NCBI GenBank assembly: GCA_030148505.1
Contig: JASBTI010000004.1
Coordinates: 80,679 to 144,678 of the forward strand
DNA from: Rhodanobacter sp.
Lineage (GTDB): Bacteria > Pseudomonadota > Gammaproteobacteria > Xanthomonadales > Rhodanobacteraceae
Direction: 5' to 3'
DNA: 64,000 nucleotides
Below, piece after piece: positions 16,548-25,590 of this stretch (within the stretch, counting starts at the first letter, position 1; every line of letters starts with the position of its first letter). The notes under the pieces are model-generated. The model worked only from the letters and a program-made list of their open reading frames with translations, searched no databases and was not told the origin of the DNA. Both the position numbers and the translations under genes were made by a program.

Positions 16548-17015
16548 TCAGGGCTGGCGTTCCCACACTTGCGAGCGGCCGAACAGGGAGAAGCCGATGT
16601 AGCCGCGGACCTTGAGCTTCTGGCCACCGTCCAGCATCGACAGCTTCACCTTGTAGATCTTGCCGCTCTTCGGGTCGAGGATCTTGCCGCCGTCCCACGC
16701 ATCACCGTCCTGGGTCACGCCCCACATGATCGTCATGCCCTCGATCGGCTGATTTTTGCGTTTGCCCTCGCATTGCGTGCACAGCGGATGCGCCCCGTCC
16801 CTGGCAATGGCTTCGGGAGTTCGGTTCAGCAGCTGGAGGATCTTCGCCTGGTATTCGCCGTGGTTCTCGGTGATCTGCACGATCGACTTCGCTTGATGGG
16901 TGCTGTCATCGATCGTTTTCCAAGTGCCGACCGGGGTGTCATTTGCGGCGATGGCCGAGCCGGCCGCCAGCATCAGGCCGGCAGCGAGGGTGAGACGAAA
17001 CACATGCTTCTTCAT
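16548..17015 (-). CDS. DUF2147 domain-containing exported protein
   Basis: A 155-residue protein with a signal peptide (MKKHVFRLTLAAGLMLAAGSAIA). The mature part begins NDTPVGTWKTIDDSTHQAKSIVQITENHGEY, the DUF2147 opening, and contains CTQCEGKRKNQPIEGMTIMWG and DGGKILDPKSGKIYKVKLSM, followed by LKVRGYIGFSLFGRSQVW. The family is periplasmic, probably a lipocalin-like beta barrel, of unknown function. The ATG at 17015 has GGGAG upstream at proper distance. It ends at a strong terminator, so it is a single-gene unit inserted between metG and mrp, which are adjacent in many relatives. Confidence 0.92.
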   Translation of the reverse strand: MKKHVFRLTLAAGLMLAAGSAIAANDTPVGTWKTIDDSTHQAKSIVQITENHGEYQAKILQLLNRTPEAIARDGAHPLCTQCEGKRKNQPIEGMTIMWGVTQDGDAWDGGKILDPKSGKIYKVKLSMLDGGQKLKVRGYIGFSLFGRSQVWERQP

Positions 17016-17197
17016 GGAGACTCTCCCGTACGAAAGCGTATGGAGCGAAGACTGGCGAGGTTGTGCGGTGGCGTCAAGCTGCATTGCGCCACGTCCGGTA
17101 TCGAGGATCGCGAGGGCCATCGGCTACTGATCCCGGTCAGGTGAAGGAGGCTACCGGCTGGCATAATCGGCAGTCTCCCTTACTGACTCGAGCCGAC

Positions 17198-18292
17198 ATG
17201 ACACAGGCGAATGAAGCCCTGGTACGCCAGATTCTTGGCGAGCTGATTGACCCCCATAGCGGCGCACCGTTGCTCGACAACGTCCGCGCGGTCGGCGTGG
17301 ACGGGGCCAGGGTCTCGGTGGACCTGCAGCTCGGTTATCCAGCGGCAGGTGCCATCGAGGCACTCACGCAGCGCGTGCGCCAGGCGCTGGAAGCCGATCC
17401 GGCCATTGCTGCCGCTGCGGTGTCGATCACCAGTCGTACCCAGGTACACAAGGTGCAGGGGACGCTGGCACCGCTGTCGAACGTGAAGAACATTATCGTG
17501 GTGGCATCGGGCAAGGGCGGCGTGGGCAAGTCCACCGTGTCGGCCAACCTGGCGCTGGCCTTGCTCGCCGAGGGTGCCAAGGTCGGCGTGCTGGACGCCG
17601 ACATCTACGGCCCCAGCCAGCCGCGCATGCTCGGGGTCAGCGGCAAGCCGGGTTCGCCCGACGGCAAGACCATCATCCCGATGCAGGCGCATGGCCTGTC
17701 GGTGATGTCGATCGGTTTCCTGGTCGAAGAGGAGACCCCGATGATCTGGCGTGGTCCGATGGTCACCCAGGCGATGATGCAATTGCTCACCGACACCCGC
17801 TGGGAGCAGCTCGATTACCTGATCATCGATTTGCCGCCCGGGACCGGCGATATCCAGCTCACCCTGTCGCAGAAGGTGCCGGTGGCCGGTGCGGTGATCG
17901 TCACCACACCGCAGGATATTGCCTTGCTGGATGCGCGCAAGGCTCTGAAAATGTTCGAGAAGGTTGAGGTTCCGGTGCTTGGCGTGGTGGAAAACATGGC
18001 GACCCATGTGTGCTCCAACTGTGGCCACGAGGAACATATCTTCGGTGAAGGTGGTGGTGAGCGCATGGCCACGCAGTACGGGGTGGCCTATCTGGGCTCG
18101 TTACCGCTGGACATACGCATCCGCGAGCAGACTGACGGCGGCAACCCGACGGTAGTGGCGATGCCGGATTCCGAGTTGACCGCGCGCTACCGGGAGATCG
18201 CCCGCAACGTCGCCGGACGCCTGTCGCGCCAGCCGCGCAACAAAGCGCTGGGACTGGGCAAGATCGTGGTGCAGGGTACGCCTGCAGCATGA
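17198..18292 (+). CDS. mrp: Iron-sulfur cluster carrier Mrp/ApbC
   Basis: A 364-residue P-loop ATPase that binds and transfers [4Fe-4S] clusters to apo-proteins in the cytoplasm. An N-terminal MIP18-like domain (about 1-85) precedes the deviant Walker A GKGGVGKS (residues 105-112), followed by LDADIYGPSQPRMLG and DLPPGTGDIQLTL. The C-terminal CSNCG motif provides the CxxC cluster ligands. The start at 17198 (MTQANEALVRQILGEL) opens the MIP18 domain; the frame runs upstream without protein character. Its stop overlaps the start of the FMN reductase gene (ATGA), so the two are coupled. Confidence 0.95.
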   Translation: MTQANEALVRQILGELIDPHSGAPLLDNVRAVGVDGARVSVDLQLGYPAAGAIEALTQRVRQALEADPAIAAAAVSITSRTQVHKVQGTLAPLSNVKNIIVVASGKGGVGKSTVSANLALALLAEGAKVGVLDADIYGPSQPRMLGVSGKPGSPDGKTIIPMQAHGLSVMSIGFLVEEETPMIWRGPMVTQAMMQLLTDTRWEQLDYLIIDLPPGTGDIQLTLSQKVPVAGAVIVTTPQDIALLDARKALKMFEKVEVPVLGVVENMATHVCSNCGHEEHIFGEGGGERMATQYGVAYLGSLPLDIRIREQTDGGNPTVVAMPDSELTARYREIARNVAGRLSRQPRNKALGLGKIVVQGTPAA

Positions 18293-18828
18293 CCGGGCGA
18301 CGGGTGCTGTGTCTATCGGGCAGCCTGCGTCGCCGTTCGTCGAATACGGCCCTGCTGAAGGCTGCGCAACGACTGGCCCCGGCCGGGCTCGAACTCGTGC
18401 TGTATGAAGGTCTCGGTACCTTGCCGTTGTTCAATCCGGACGATGAAGTCGAGCCGCTGCCTGCGCCGGTTCAGGCCTTGCGGACCGCCGTCGGTTGCAG
18501 CGACGCGCTGTTGCTGTCGTGCCCCGAATACGCCCATGGTGTGCCTGGCGCCTTCAAGAATCTGCTGGACTGGCTGGTCGGCAGCCTGGAGTTTCCAAAC
18601 AAGCCGGTAGCTTTGTTCAACGCTTCCGGACGAGGTTCGCATCACGCGCAGGATGCTTTGCGCGAAATCCTCTCCACGATGTCGGCGCACGTGCTGGAGC
18701 CAGCCTCTGCCACCGTGGCTCTGTCGGGCGAGGGCTGCGAGGTCGGCGAAATCCTCGGCAACTCCGAACATTGCACCGTGCTGTGCGCCGCACTGGCTGC
18801 GTTGGCTGTCTCGCTGTCCGGCGCCTGA
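18289..18828 (+). CDS. NADPH-dependent FMN reductase family protein
   Basis: A 179-residue flavodoxin-fold protein. LSGSLRRRSSNTALLKAA is the phosphate-binding loop for FMN, and SCPEYAHGVPGAFKNLLDWL is the second family signature (PEY..G.PG..KN..DW). Such enzymes reduce FMN, quinones, chromate or azo compounds using NAD(P)H. The exact substrate cannot be read. It overlaps mrp by four bases (ATGA) and precedes dcd by 78 bases, so it probably belongs to the mrp transcript. A possible link is supply of reduced flavin near Fe-S assembly, which is inference only. Confidence 0.87.
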   Translation: MTGRRVLCLSGSLRRRSSNTALLKAAQRLAPAGLELVLYEGLGTLPLFNPDDEVEPLPAPVQALRTAVGCSDALLLSCPEYAHGVPGAFKNLLDWLVGSLEFPNKPVALFNASGRGSHHAQDALREILSTMSAHVLEPASATVALSGEGCEVGEILGNSEHCTVLCAALAALAVSLSGA

Positions 18829-18906
18829 GACCCTGACCGTGGTATTTTCCCCCTCTTTGCCCAGGCCGGTTCACCGGCGGCAGCCGCCATCGAGAAGGGA
18901 GTTCGT

Positions 18907-19473
<567 letters not shown>

Positions 19474-19573
19474 GCCTGTGCCTGAACGGCCATGGCCAGG
19501 GATCGCTGCCACGGCGGCGGACCGGCGCTACACTGCAAGTCTGATCCCATCGATTCATCCCCAGGAGACCCGC

Positions 19574-20068
19574 ATGATCCGTTTTTCCACACTGCTGACG
19601 CGCGCCACGGCCGCGGTCATGCTGGGCAGCATCTTGCTGCTGACCGGCTGCCATATGGGCGGTGTCAAAGACAAGGCCGCCGTCGCTTCGATGGAGAAGA
19701 AGTTCGACATGACCATCAAGGCCTACAAGTCGAATCAGTTCCTGGTCGATGGCGCGGTGCTTTCAGCGATCGATACCGGCAGCCATTTCGCCTATCTGAA
19801 GGATCAGGGCAAGCTGCCGAAGACCGTCTTGCTGGTGCCCAGCGACGAGTCGAAAGTGCGGAAGCAGCATCTGCAGTACCTGGCGCGGATGCAGTTGGAC
19901 TACGGCTTCAAGGCGTATTACGACGATGGCGGCAGCTTGAAGGAGATCAATCCGGTGACCACCAAGGCGCGTGCTCTGCAAGATACCCGTGCGCCGGTGA
20001 AGATGGACGATCATCTCAGGGGCAAGGATGCGGCCGGTGGCGGCTTTGATCCGGGTCAGCAGCAATAG
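19574..20068 (+). CDS. Predicted lipoprotein of unknown function
   Basis: A 164-residue protein with a lipoprotein signal: MIRFSTLLTRATAAVMLGSILLLTGC, lipobox LTGC, Cys26 the likely lipidated residue. The mature part is hydrophilic and helical in its first half (KAAVASMEKKFDMTIKAYKS), then FLVDGAVLSAIDTGSHFAYLKDQGKLPKTVLLVPS. No family is recognised. ATG 19574 has AGGAG ten bases upstream; the open frame upstream has no leader. It follows dcd by 100 bases and ends at a strong terminator, so it is the last gene of this plus-strand run. Confidence 0.8.
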   Translation: MIRFSTLLTRATAAVMLGSILLLTGCHMGGVKDKAAVASMEKKFDMTIKAYKSNQFLVDGAVLSAIDTGSHFAYLKDQGKLPKTVLLVPSDESKVRKQHLQYLARMQLDYGFKAYYDDGGSLKEINPVTTKARALQDTRAPVKMDDHLRGKDAAGGGFDPGQQQ

Positions 20069-20090
20069 CGATCGCCAAACGATACAACGA

Positions 20091-20120
20091 AAAGCCCGCG
20101 GTGTGTTTGCGGGCTTTTTT
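20091..20120 (+). terminator. Rho-independent terminator
   Basis: The stem AAGCCCGC / GCGGGCTT encloses a short GTGTGTTT-type loop and is followed by TTTTTT. It lies 22 bases after the lipoprotein stop codon and faces the convergent ChaN-like gene. Confidence 0.9.
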
Positions 20121-20150
20121 GTAGGTATCGTGCGGTGGCGGGTGCCGTTG

Positions 20151-21590
20151 TCAGCGCTTGCCGCAAGCAGTCGTCACGGCGTCGGGAGAGGCGGTTTTCG
20201 CCAGGGCGCAGGGCGCTGCCGCCGGCACAGTCGTCGAGGTAGCGCGGGGCGGCGGTTCCGGGCGAACCGTGATGTTGCGGTGGAAAAGTGTGCGGTCGTC
20301 TTCACCGATACAGCGCAGCCGGTATTTCCCCGGACGCAGGTAAAGGTCACTGCCCGGTGCGACCAGTCCGTTGCTGAGGCGGTCGCTGGCGACAGGGTTT
20401 GGCGGCAAGGTGTTCAGCAGTAGCCGGTCAGCCGGAATTGCGTCGGCCCCTTCATCGGCATAGCGAGCTTCAACCAGGCAGGGGTAGCTGCGTCGACAGC
20501 GTTCGCCGCTGACGAAATACGGCCGGCGCAGGCCACCTAGATCCAGCCAGGTGGGGCGCCCGCGCTGCAGCCTCGTACGCGGAAAAAACACGCTGACGTC
20601 ATAGCCTGCGCGCAGCGACCACGGCTTGCCGGCCTTGTCCACGAACACGATCGGCACCTTCGGATGCAACTGTTGCATGACAGCGGTATAGACAGGGTGG
20701 TCGTCGCTGCGCGCGGCATGTCCGAACAGCATGGTCTGCTCCACCGTCAGCGGGTCGATGCCGGCGATCCGACGCAGATGCTCGGCCATCGACGAGCCAC
20801 CCAGGAAACGACCTTGTTCCAGGATGTGGCCGTAACCGGCGTTGACCACCAGCCTGGCCTGCGGGTCGCGCTTGAACACCTGACGATAGATGTTGCGTGC
20901 CTGCGCCGCCTCGCGCTGATCGGGGCTGCCGGCCGACTCGTCCTCGTAGGCAATGACCTTATAGCCGAGCTTCAGCGCGGTACGCACCATTTCCGCATAA
21001 ATCGGTTCTTCGGTGTAGAAACCACTGTCGCGGGTCGGGTAGCCACGCAATGACAGCTTGGTGTCGCTCTGGTATAGGGTTTCGGCGGCGAAATAGTCAA
21101 AGCCTTCCGCATGCAGTTTTGCCAGCAATTGCACGGTCAGCGTACGGGTCTGCGCCACGTTGTGGGCTTCATTGAAAAACACCGCGCGGTAGGGTCGCGC
21201 CAGTTCGGCAATCGCTTGCAAGGCTGGCTGTGCGGTGTAATGTTCGTCGGTCAGCGGTGACGGCCGGTCATCGGGTAATGCAACCTGCTTGATCGCGAAG
21301 GTCGCTGCGGCGGCGGGGTAATCGCCGATATAGCTCTGATACCAGCTCAGATATTGCCCAAAGATGACCCGGAATGCCGGATCGTCATCGTCGACATAGG
21401 CACCGTGCATCACCTTGTACTGGGCCAGCAGACCCCGGTGCGTGTTGGCCTCGCGCATGATCCGCTCGGACTTGCGCATGGCCTCGACCTGACTGGCGGG
21501 CCAGCGGCCAGACCGTAGCGCCATGGCCGCTGTCGGCAGCAGCGCCAGCAGTACGCCAAGCGTGGCAATCCAGACGCGAAGGGGCGCCAT
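20151..21590 (-). CDS. ChaN/EreA-like exported protein of unknown function
   Basis: A 479-residue protein with a signal peptide (MAPLRVWIATLGVLLALLPTAAMA). A central region resembles the ChaN/TraB/erythromycin-esterase superfamily: VFFNEAHNVAQTR (Glu141, His143), DYFAAETLY (Glu170), GYKVIAYED and VVNAGYGHILEQG (His255). In that superfamily such Glu/His residues bind metal, haem or act in hydrolysis. A beta-rich C-terminal region with Cys pairs (SGERCRRSYPCLVEARY) follows. The start at 21590 has GGAG upstream; the frame continues much further but through Arg-rich sequence that overlaps the divergent gene. Function is unknown. It is divergent from the exported methyltransferase gene. Confidence 0.7.
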   Translation of the reverse strand: MAPLRVWIATLGVLLALLPTAAMALRSGRWPASQVEAMRKSERIMREANTHRGLLAQYKVMHGAYVDDDDPAFRVIFGQYLSWYQSYIGDYPAAAATFAIKQVALPDDRPSPLTDEHYTAQPALQAIAELARPYRAVFFNEAHNVAQTRTLTVQLLAKLHAEGFDYFAAETLYQSDTKLSLRGYPTRDSGFYTEEPIYAEMVRTALKLGYKVIAYEDESAGSPDQREAAQARNIYRQVFKRDPQARLVVNAGYGHILEQGRFLGGSSMAEHLRRIAGIDPLTVEQTMLFGHAARSDDHPVYTAVMQQLHPKVPIVFVDKAGKPWSLRAGYDVSVFFPRTRLQRGRPTWLDLGGLRRPYFVSGERCRRSYPCLVEARYADEGADAIPADRLLLNTLPPNPVASDRLSNGLVAPGSDLYLRPGKYRLRCIGEDDRTLFHRNITVRPEPPPRATSTTVPAAAPCALAKTASPDAVTTACGKR

Positions 21591-21737
21591 CGGCTTCTCC
21601 AGCAACCGTCTCCGGGGAGGTTCTAACCTCAGTTTTACCAGTCTGGCGCGATGCTGTCGCCTGTGTCGGGCGTCATGCAGCCATTTCGGTGAATCAGGTG
21701 CACAATCGGCGGACCTCATGTTCTTGCGGAGTACGTC

Positions 21738-22511
21738 ATGCGTTCCACGGTCCTGAGTCTGTTGATAGTGTTTGTCCTGCCGGGCGCGGCGTTGGCCACC
21801 CCGCCACCGCCTGCACGGTCGGTGATCTCCGCGGTTGTGGCCAAGGCGATCAATGATCCCGCGCGCCAGGCTGACAGGCCTGCCGACGCCCGCCGCAAGA
21901 TCGGTGCGGTGATGCGCTTTGCCGAGGTCAAGCCGGGGCAGAAAGTGCTGGAGTTGATTCCTGGCAGCGGCTATTTCACCCGCGTGTTCAGCGCGATAGT
22001 GGGGTCGAGCGGCCACGTGTATGCGTTGTGGCCCGACGAATACGCCAAGGAAGATGCCTCCGGCCTGGCCGGTTCACGCGAGCTAGCGTCGGAGCCGCAC
22101 TACGCCAACGTCAGTGTGCTGACGCAGCCGGCCGGTCAGCTGAGTACGCCCGTGCCGGTCGACCTCGTGTTCACTTCGCAGAACTACCACGACTATCCCG
22201 ACAAGTTCATGGGGAAGGTCGATCCGGCTGTGCTCAACCGTCAGGTGTTCAAGGCGCTCAAGCCCGGTGGCCTGTGGGTGATCATCGATCATGTAGCGCC
22301 TGCCGGTTCCGGCATGGCCGACACCGATACCTTGCACCGGATCGATCCGGCGATCGTCAGGAAACAGGTGGAAGCGGCGGGCTTCGTCTTCGCCGGCCAG
22401 AGCCAGGCACTGCGCAATCCGGCCGATCCGCACACCATCAAGGTGTTCGACAAGTCGATACGTGGCCACACCGACCAGTTCATGTACCGTTTCCGCAAGC
22501 CGGCGAAATAA
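21738..22511 (+). CDS. Exported class I methyltransferase-like protein
   Basis: A 257-residue protein. It begins with a signal peptide (MRSTVLSLLIVFVLPGAALATPP). After it comes a methyltransferase fold: KPGQKVLELIPGSGYFTRVF (motif I, with E-x-x-P-G-S-G), HVYALWPDEYAK, VDLVFTSQNYHDYPD and VFKALKPGGLWVIIDHVAP. S-adenosylmethionine is not expected in the periplasm, so either the leader is not cleaved or exported, or the fold serves another purpose. Close relatives with the same leader are widespread in Proteobacteria and are of unknown function. It is divergent from the ChaN-like gene across 147 bases. Confidence 0.83.
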   Translation: MRSTVLSLLIVFVLPGAALATPPPPARSVISAVVAKAINDPARQADRPADARRKIGAVMRFAEVKPGQKVLELIPGSGYFTRVFSAIVGSSGHVYALWPDEYAKEDASGLAGSRELASEPHYANVSVLTQPAGQLSTPVPVDLVFTSQNYHDYPDKFMGKVDPAVLNRQVFKALKPGGLWVIIDHVAPAGSGMADTDTLHRIDPAIVRKQVEAAGFVFAGQSQALRNPADPHTIKVFDKSIRGHTDQFMYRFRKPAK

Positions 22512-22642
22512 TCGCCGTGCACGGAGCCGGTTGTACGCACCGGCAAGGCGACCGGCTTGAGCTGTGGCGGTGATTGGCGGCACCATCGCAGTCCCCCAGC
22601 GGCTCGTCCGCTGGACCCGCCCTGCTTGTCGCGAAGGAAACC

Positions 22643-22834
22643 GTGAGCCCGACCGATCCCGCACCGCCGTCCTATGACGTCGCCGATCCGGCGCCACAGC
22701 GGCCTCCCGAGCCTGATCCGATGGATTGCTGCGGCGAAGGTTGTCCGCGTTGCGTGTATGACGTTTACGAAGAGGCGCTGGAGCATTACCAGGCGGCGTT
22801 GGCCGCCTGGCGTAAGCGTCACGCCGAGGAATGA
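22643..22834 (+). CDS. Oxidoreductase-like domain small protein
   Basis: A 63-residue protein with a GTG start at 22643, preceded by AAGGAA at normal distance. An in-frame TTG at 22574 would add 23 residues without a ribosome site. The core PPEPDPMDCCGEGCPRCVYD is the Cys cluster (C-C-x3-C-x2-C-V) of the oxidoreductase-like domain found at the N-terminus of some eukaryotic oxidoreductases and as small bacterial proteins, likely a metal-binding element; a helical tail follows (YEEALEHYQAALAAWRKRH). Its role is unknown. It precedes the broken GNAT gene by about 80 bases. Confidence 0.78.
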   Translation: MSPTDPAPPSYDVADPAPQRPPEPDPMDCCGEGCPRCVYDVYEEALEHYQAALAAWRKRHAEE

Positions 22835-22915
22835 CACTGGCGTCACTTGCTGGCGCAAGCGGGCGGCAGGTCCGCCCGATGCCGATGGCGCGGCATCACA
22901 GGGGGATGGCTGAAC

Positions 22916-23433
22916 ATGGCGACACACGTCCGCTACTGCCTCGGTCGCCTGCAGGACGCGCTGGCGATCGGCGTGCTGGTACGTCGAAGCACGCGCCGCT
23001 GGGTTCTGCCCGGCCAGCCGACCCGTGCGGCGCCGCCCCTGCTGGCCGGCATGACTGCGCGGCGCATTCACCAGAAGATGCGGGCGGGGCAGCGTTTTCA
23101 TCTGGCCTGGCAGGACGACGACCGGCTGGTCGGCGTGGCGGCGATGCGTGATGACACGCATCTGTTCCAGTTTTTCGTCAGCACCCGTGTGCAGGGTCAG
23201 GGCATCGGCTGCCAGCTATGGCAACGCACAATGCGCGAGGCGGCACCAGGCGGTTTACCTTGAACTCTTCAATCACGGCCGTACCGGTGTACCAGCGCCT
23301 CGATTTGGTCGTCAGCGGGCCCGTCGCAGTCAGCGGCGCTGGCCTCAGTACCCAGCCGATGCACCTGGATCTACCGTCGTTGCCGGTGAACCGCACGTCG
23401 GAATCGCCCCGCCGGCAAGCTTCGCTCCGCTGA
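22916..23433 (+). pseudogene. GNAT acetyltransferase, frameshifted
   Basis: The ATG at 22916 opens a GNAT-like protein (RRSTRRWVLPGQP, HLAWQDDDRLVGVAAMRDD, then FFVSTRVQGQGIGCQLW, the acetyl-CoA loop). After MREAAPGG the frame ends at 23263. The rest of the domain continues in another frame from about 23250: RRFTLNSSITAVPVYQRLDLVVSGP, ending at 23433. The shift needed equals the loss of one base (or gain of two) somewhere around 23240-23255. The expected order of GNAT motifs is kept across the break, so this is a recent inactivation or a sequencing error rather than two genes. Its substrate is unknown. Confidence 0.75.
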
Positions 23434-23538
23434 GACGGGGTTCGGTCGCCGCCATTCGCGTTTCGTCGCAATCTGGGGGACTGGCCGCACCACCGCCGCT
23501 ATGCTCGATCACGTCCCCAGCACCATGGAATTGCCGCT

Positions 23539-24786
23539 GTGATCAGAAGCTTTCTGTTCTACCTCCGCCGCATCGTCGTCTGGTACCTGCTGTTTCTCGC
23601 CTTGTTCCTGCTGGCCGACTGGGTCTGGTCGCCGCTGGGCAGTGCCGTGCAGTTGCTCGGGCTGGTGATGATCGTCTTCGTGGTGATCCGCGCGCATTCG
23701 CATTTGGCACGGGTACGCATGAGCCATGGCAAGCTGACAGCTGCGGCGCTGGCCAGTCGCCAGCACCGCCAGATCGAGGTGCCGTTCGAGGCCGAGGAAG
23801 CCTTCGATCTGCTGGATACGGTAATCCGCGACTTGCCTGGGGTCGAGCAGATCGACAGTGCGCGCAACCGGCTGCAGATCCACGCCTTGGTCAGTTATGC
23901 CGACCCGTACGATCTCAGCCAGCTGGGTCGTTACAACCCGATGCGCTGGATCGTCAGTCAGCGCAACCGGGTTCTGGCGACCGTCAGTCACGGTGATGGC
24001 AGCAGCAGCCTGAGTGTGACCTGCGAGCCGCAGAGTGCGCCATGGAGCGACTGGCTGCAGGTCGACGATGGCGTCAATCTGCAGAACATCGAGGCGATCA
24101 CCCGCGCGATCACGCTTGGCATCGCCCGGCATCGCCGCGGCGAGCAGCAAGCCGCGGCGCAGACCGCGACCGAAAAGGAGCTGGCCATCGCCAGACTCAA
24201 CCTGCTGCAGGCACAGGTTGAGCCGCACTTTCTCTACAACACCCTGGCCAGCGCGCAGTACCTGGTGCGCAGCGATCCCGCGAGCGCGGACGAGATGCTA
24301 GGCCACCTGATCCAGTACTTGCGTCACTCGCTGCCACGTACCGATCATTCATTGTCGACTCTTGGTGAAGAGCTGGAGCGCTCGCGCGCCTATCTGCAGA
24401 TCCTGAAGATTCGCATGGGCCCACGGCTCGGGCTGCAGATCGATGTGCCCGAGGCGCTGCTCGCCACCCCGATGCCCCCGATGATGCTGCAGACCTTGGT
24501 AGAGAACGCGATCAAGCATGGACTGGAGCCGCAGCCGGGCGAGGGGACGGTGTGGGTCTTCGCGCGCAGCAACGAGGCGCAGGTGGCGGTAACCGTGGCC
24601 GATGACGGCAAGGGCTTCGACACGCAGGCAACTGGCGCCGGCATCGGCCTGAAGAACGTGCGCGAACGCCTGAAGCTGATTTACGGCAGCCGCGCGAGTC
24701 TGGTGATCGCAGCTAATTTTCCCCAGGGTGTGGCCGCGACCCTCAGCGTGCCGAGCCACTACACCGAGGAGTCGTCCCATGGTTAA
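23539..24786 (+). CDS. LytS/YehU-family sensor histidine kinase
   Basis: A 415-residue membrane kinase. Two hydrophobic segments (about 10-26 and 37-52) form the anchor, followed by a region of about 140 residues with no recognised sensor domain. The phosphoacceptor motif is LLQAQVEPHFLYNTLA with His230, the His_kinase family of LytS/YehU/YpdA. The ATPase part has PPMMLQTLVENAIKHG (N box), VADDGKGFD and GIGLKNVRERL. The start is GTG at 23539. Its stop overlaps the downstream response regulator by eight bases, so the two form a two-component system. It lacks the usual 5TM-5TMR_LYT region of LytS, so its signal is likely different. Confidence 0.93.
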   Translation: MIRSFLFYLRRIVVWYLLFLALFLLADWVWSPLGSAVQLLGLVMIVFVVIRAHSHLARVRMSHGKLTAAALASRQHRQIEVPFEAEEAFDLLDTVIRDLPGVEQIDSARNRLQIHALVSYADPYDLSQLGRYNPMRWIVSQRNRVLATVSHGDGSSSLSVTCEPQSAPWSDWLQVDDGVNLQNIEAITRAITLGIARHRRGEQQAAAQTATEKELAIARLNLLQAQVEPHFLYNTLASAQYLVRSDPASADEMLGHLIQYLRHSLPRTDHSLSTLGEELERSRAYLQILKIRMGPRLGLQIDVPEALLATPMPPMMLQTLVENAIKHGLEPQPGEGTVWVFARSNEAQVAVTVADDGKGFDTQATGAGIGLKNVRERLKLIYGSRASLVIAANFPQGVAATLSVPSHYTEESSHG

Positions 24787-25549
24787 GTGCGTCATCGCCG
24801 AGGATGAAGCCCTGCTGCGTCGCGCTTTGCTCGCCGCACTCGGCAAGGCGTGGCCGGAGCTCGATGTCGTCGCCGAGTGCGAGGACGGAGCCAGCGCCCT
24901 GGAGGCGATCATCGAGCACCGACCCGAGGTGGCCTTTCTGGATATCCGCATGCCCGGCCTGACCGGACTGGAGGTGGCCGCGGCCGCCGCCGAAGCCAGT
25001 CCGGGTACTCAGGTGGTGTTCGTCACCGCCTATGACCAGTATGCGATCGACGCCTTCGAGCGTGGCGCCATCGATTACCTGCTCAAGCCGATTGCGGCCG
25101 ACCGGCTCGCAGCAACCGTGCAGCGGGTACAGGCACGTGCCGCCACGGGGCAGGCCGATCATGCCGCGCTCGCCGAGCTGGTCAGGCGGCTCGATGCCCG
25201 TCTGCCGTCGCCGCGGGCCGAACCGCCAATGAGCTGGGTTACGGCCAGTACGGGCCAGGAAACGCGGCTGATTCTGCTCGACGACGTCGCCTACTTTCGC
25301 GCCGACCACAAGTACACCACCGTGGTCACCGCCGATGGCGAGGCGCTGTTGCGCACGCCGCTGCGCGACCTTCTCGAGGTACTCGATCCGGCAGTATTCA
25401 AGCAGATCCATCGCTCGACCATCGTCAACATCAAGGCCATCGCCTCGATCACGCGGGACGATGCCGGTAGAGGCATCGTGCGATTGCGCCAGCGTGGGGA
25501 AACCCTGGCGGTAAGTCAGCCCTTCATGACCCTGTTCCGCAACATGTAG
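24779..25549 (+). CDS. LytTR-family response regulator
   Basis: A 256-residue regulator. The receiver domain (about 1-120) carries acidic residues in IAEDE, the phosphoacceptor Asp55 in FLDIRMPG, the switch Thr in FVTAYDQYAI and the Lys in YLLKPI. After a linker, the LytTR DNA-binding domain (about 160-256) contains DDVAYFRADHKYTTVVT, LRTPLRDLLEVLDPAVFKQIHRSTIVNI and the closing VSQPFMTLFRNM. LytTR proteins bind direct repeats as dimers and control surface, alginate, competence or carbon genes. The ATG at 24779 lies inside the last codons of the kinase gene (overlap 24779-24786). The target genes are unknown. Confidence 0.94.
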   Translation: MVKCVIAEDEALLRRALLAALGKAWPELDVVAECEDGASALEAIIEHRPEVAFLDIRMPGLTGLEVAAAAAEASPGTQVVFVTAYDQYAIDAFERGAIDYLLKPIAADRLAATVQRVQARAATGQADHAALAELVRRLDARLPSPRAEPPMSWVTASTGQETRLILLDDVAYFRADHKYTTVVTADGEALLRTPLRDLLEVLDPAVFKQIHRSTIVNIKAIASITRDDAGRGIVRLRQRGETLAVSQPFMTLFRNM

Positions 25550-25590
25550 ACGGGTTGCCACAGTACGACGAGACAACAGGCAGGTGACTC

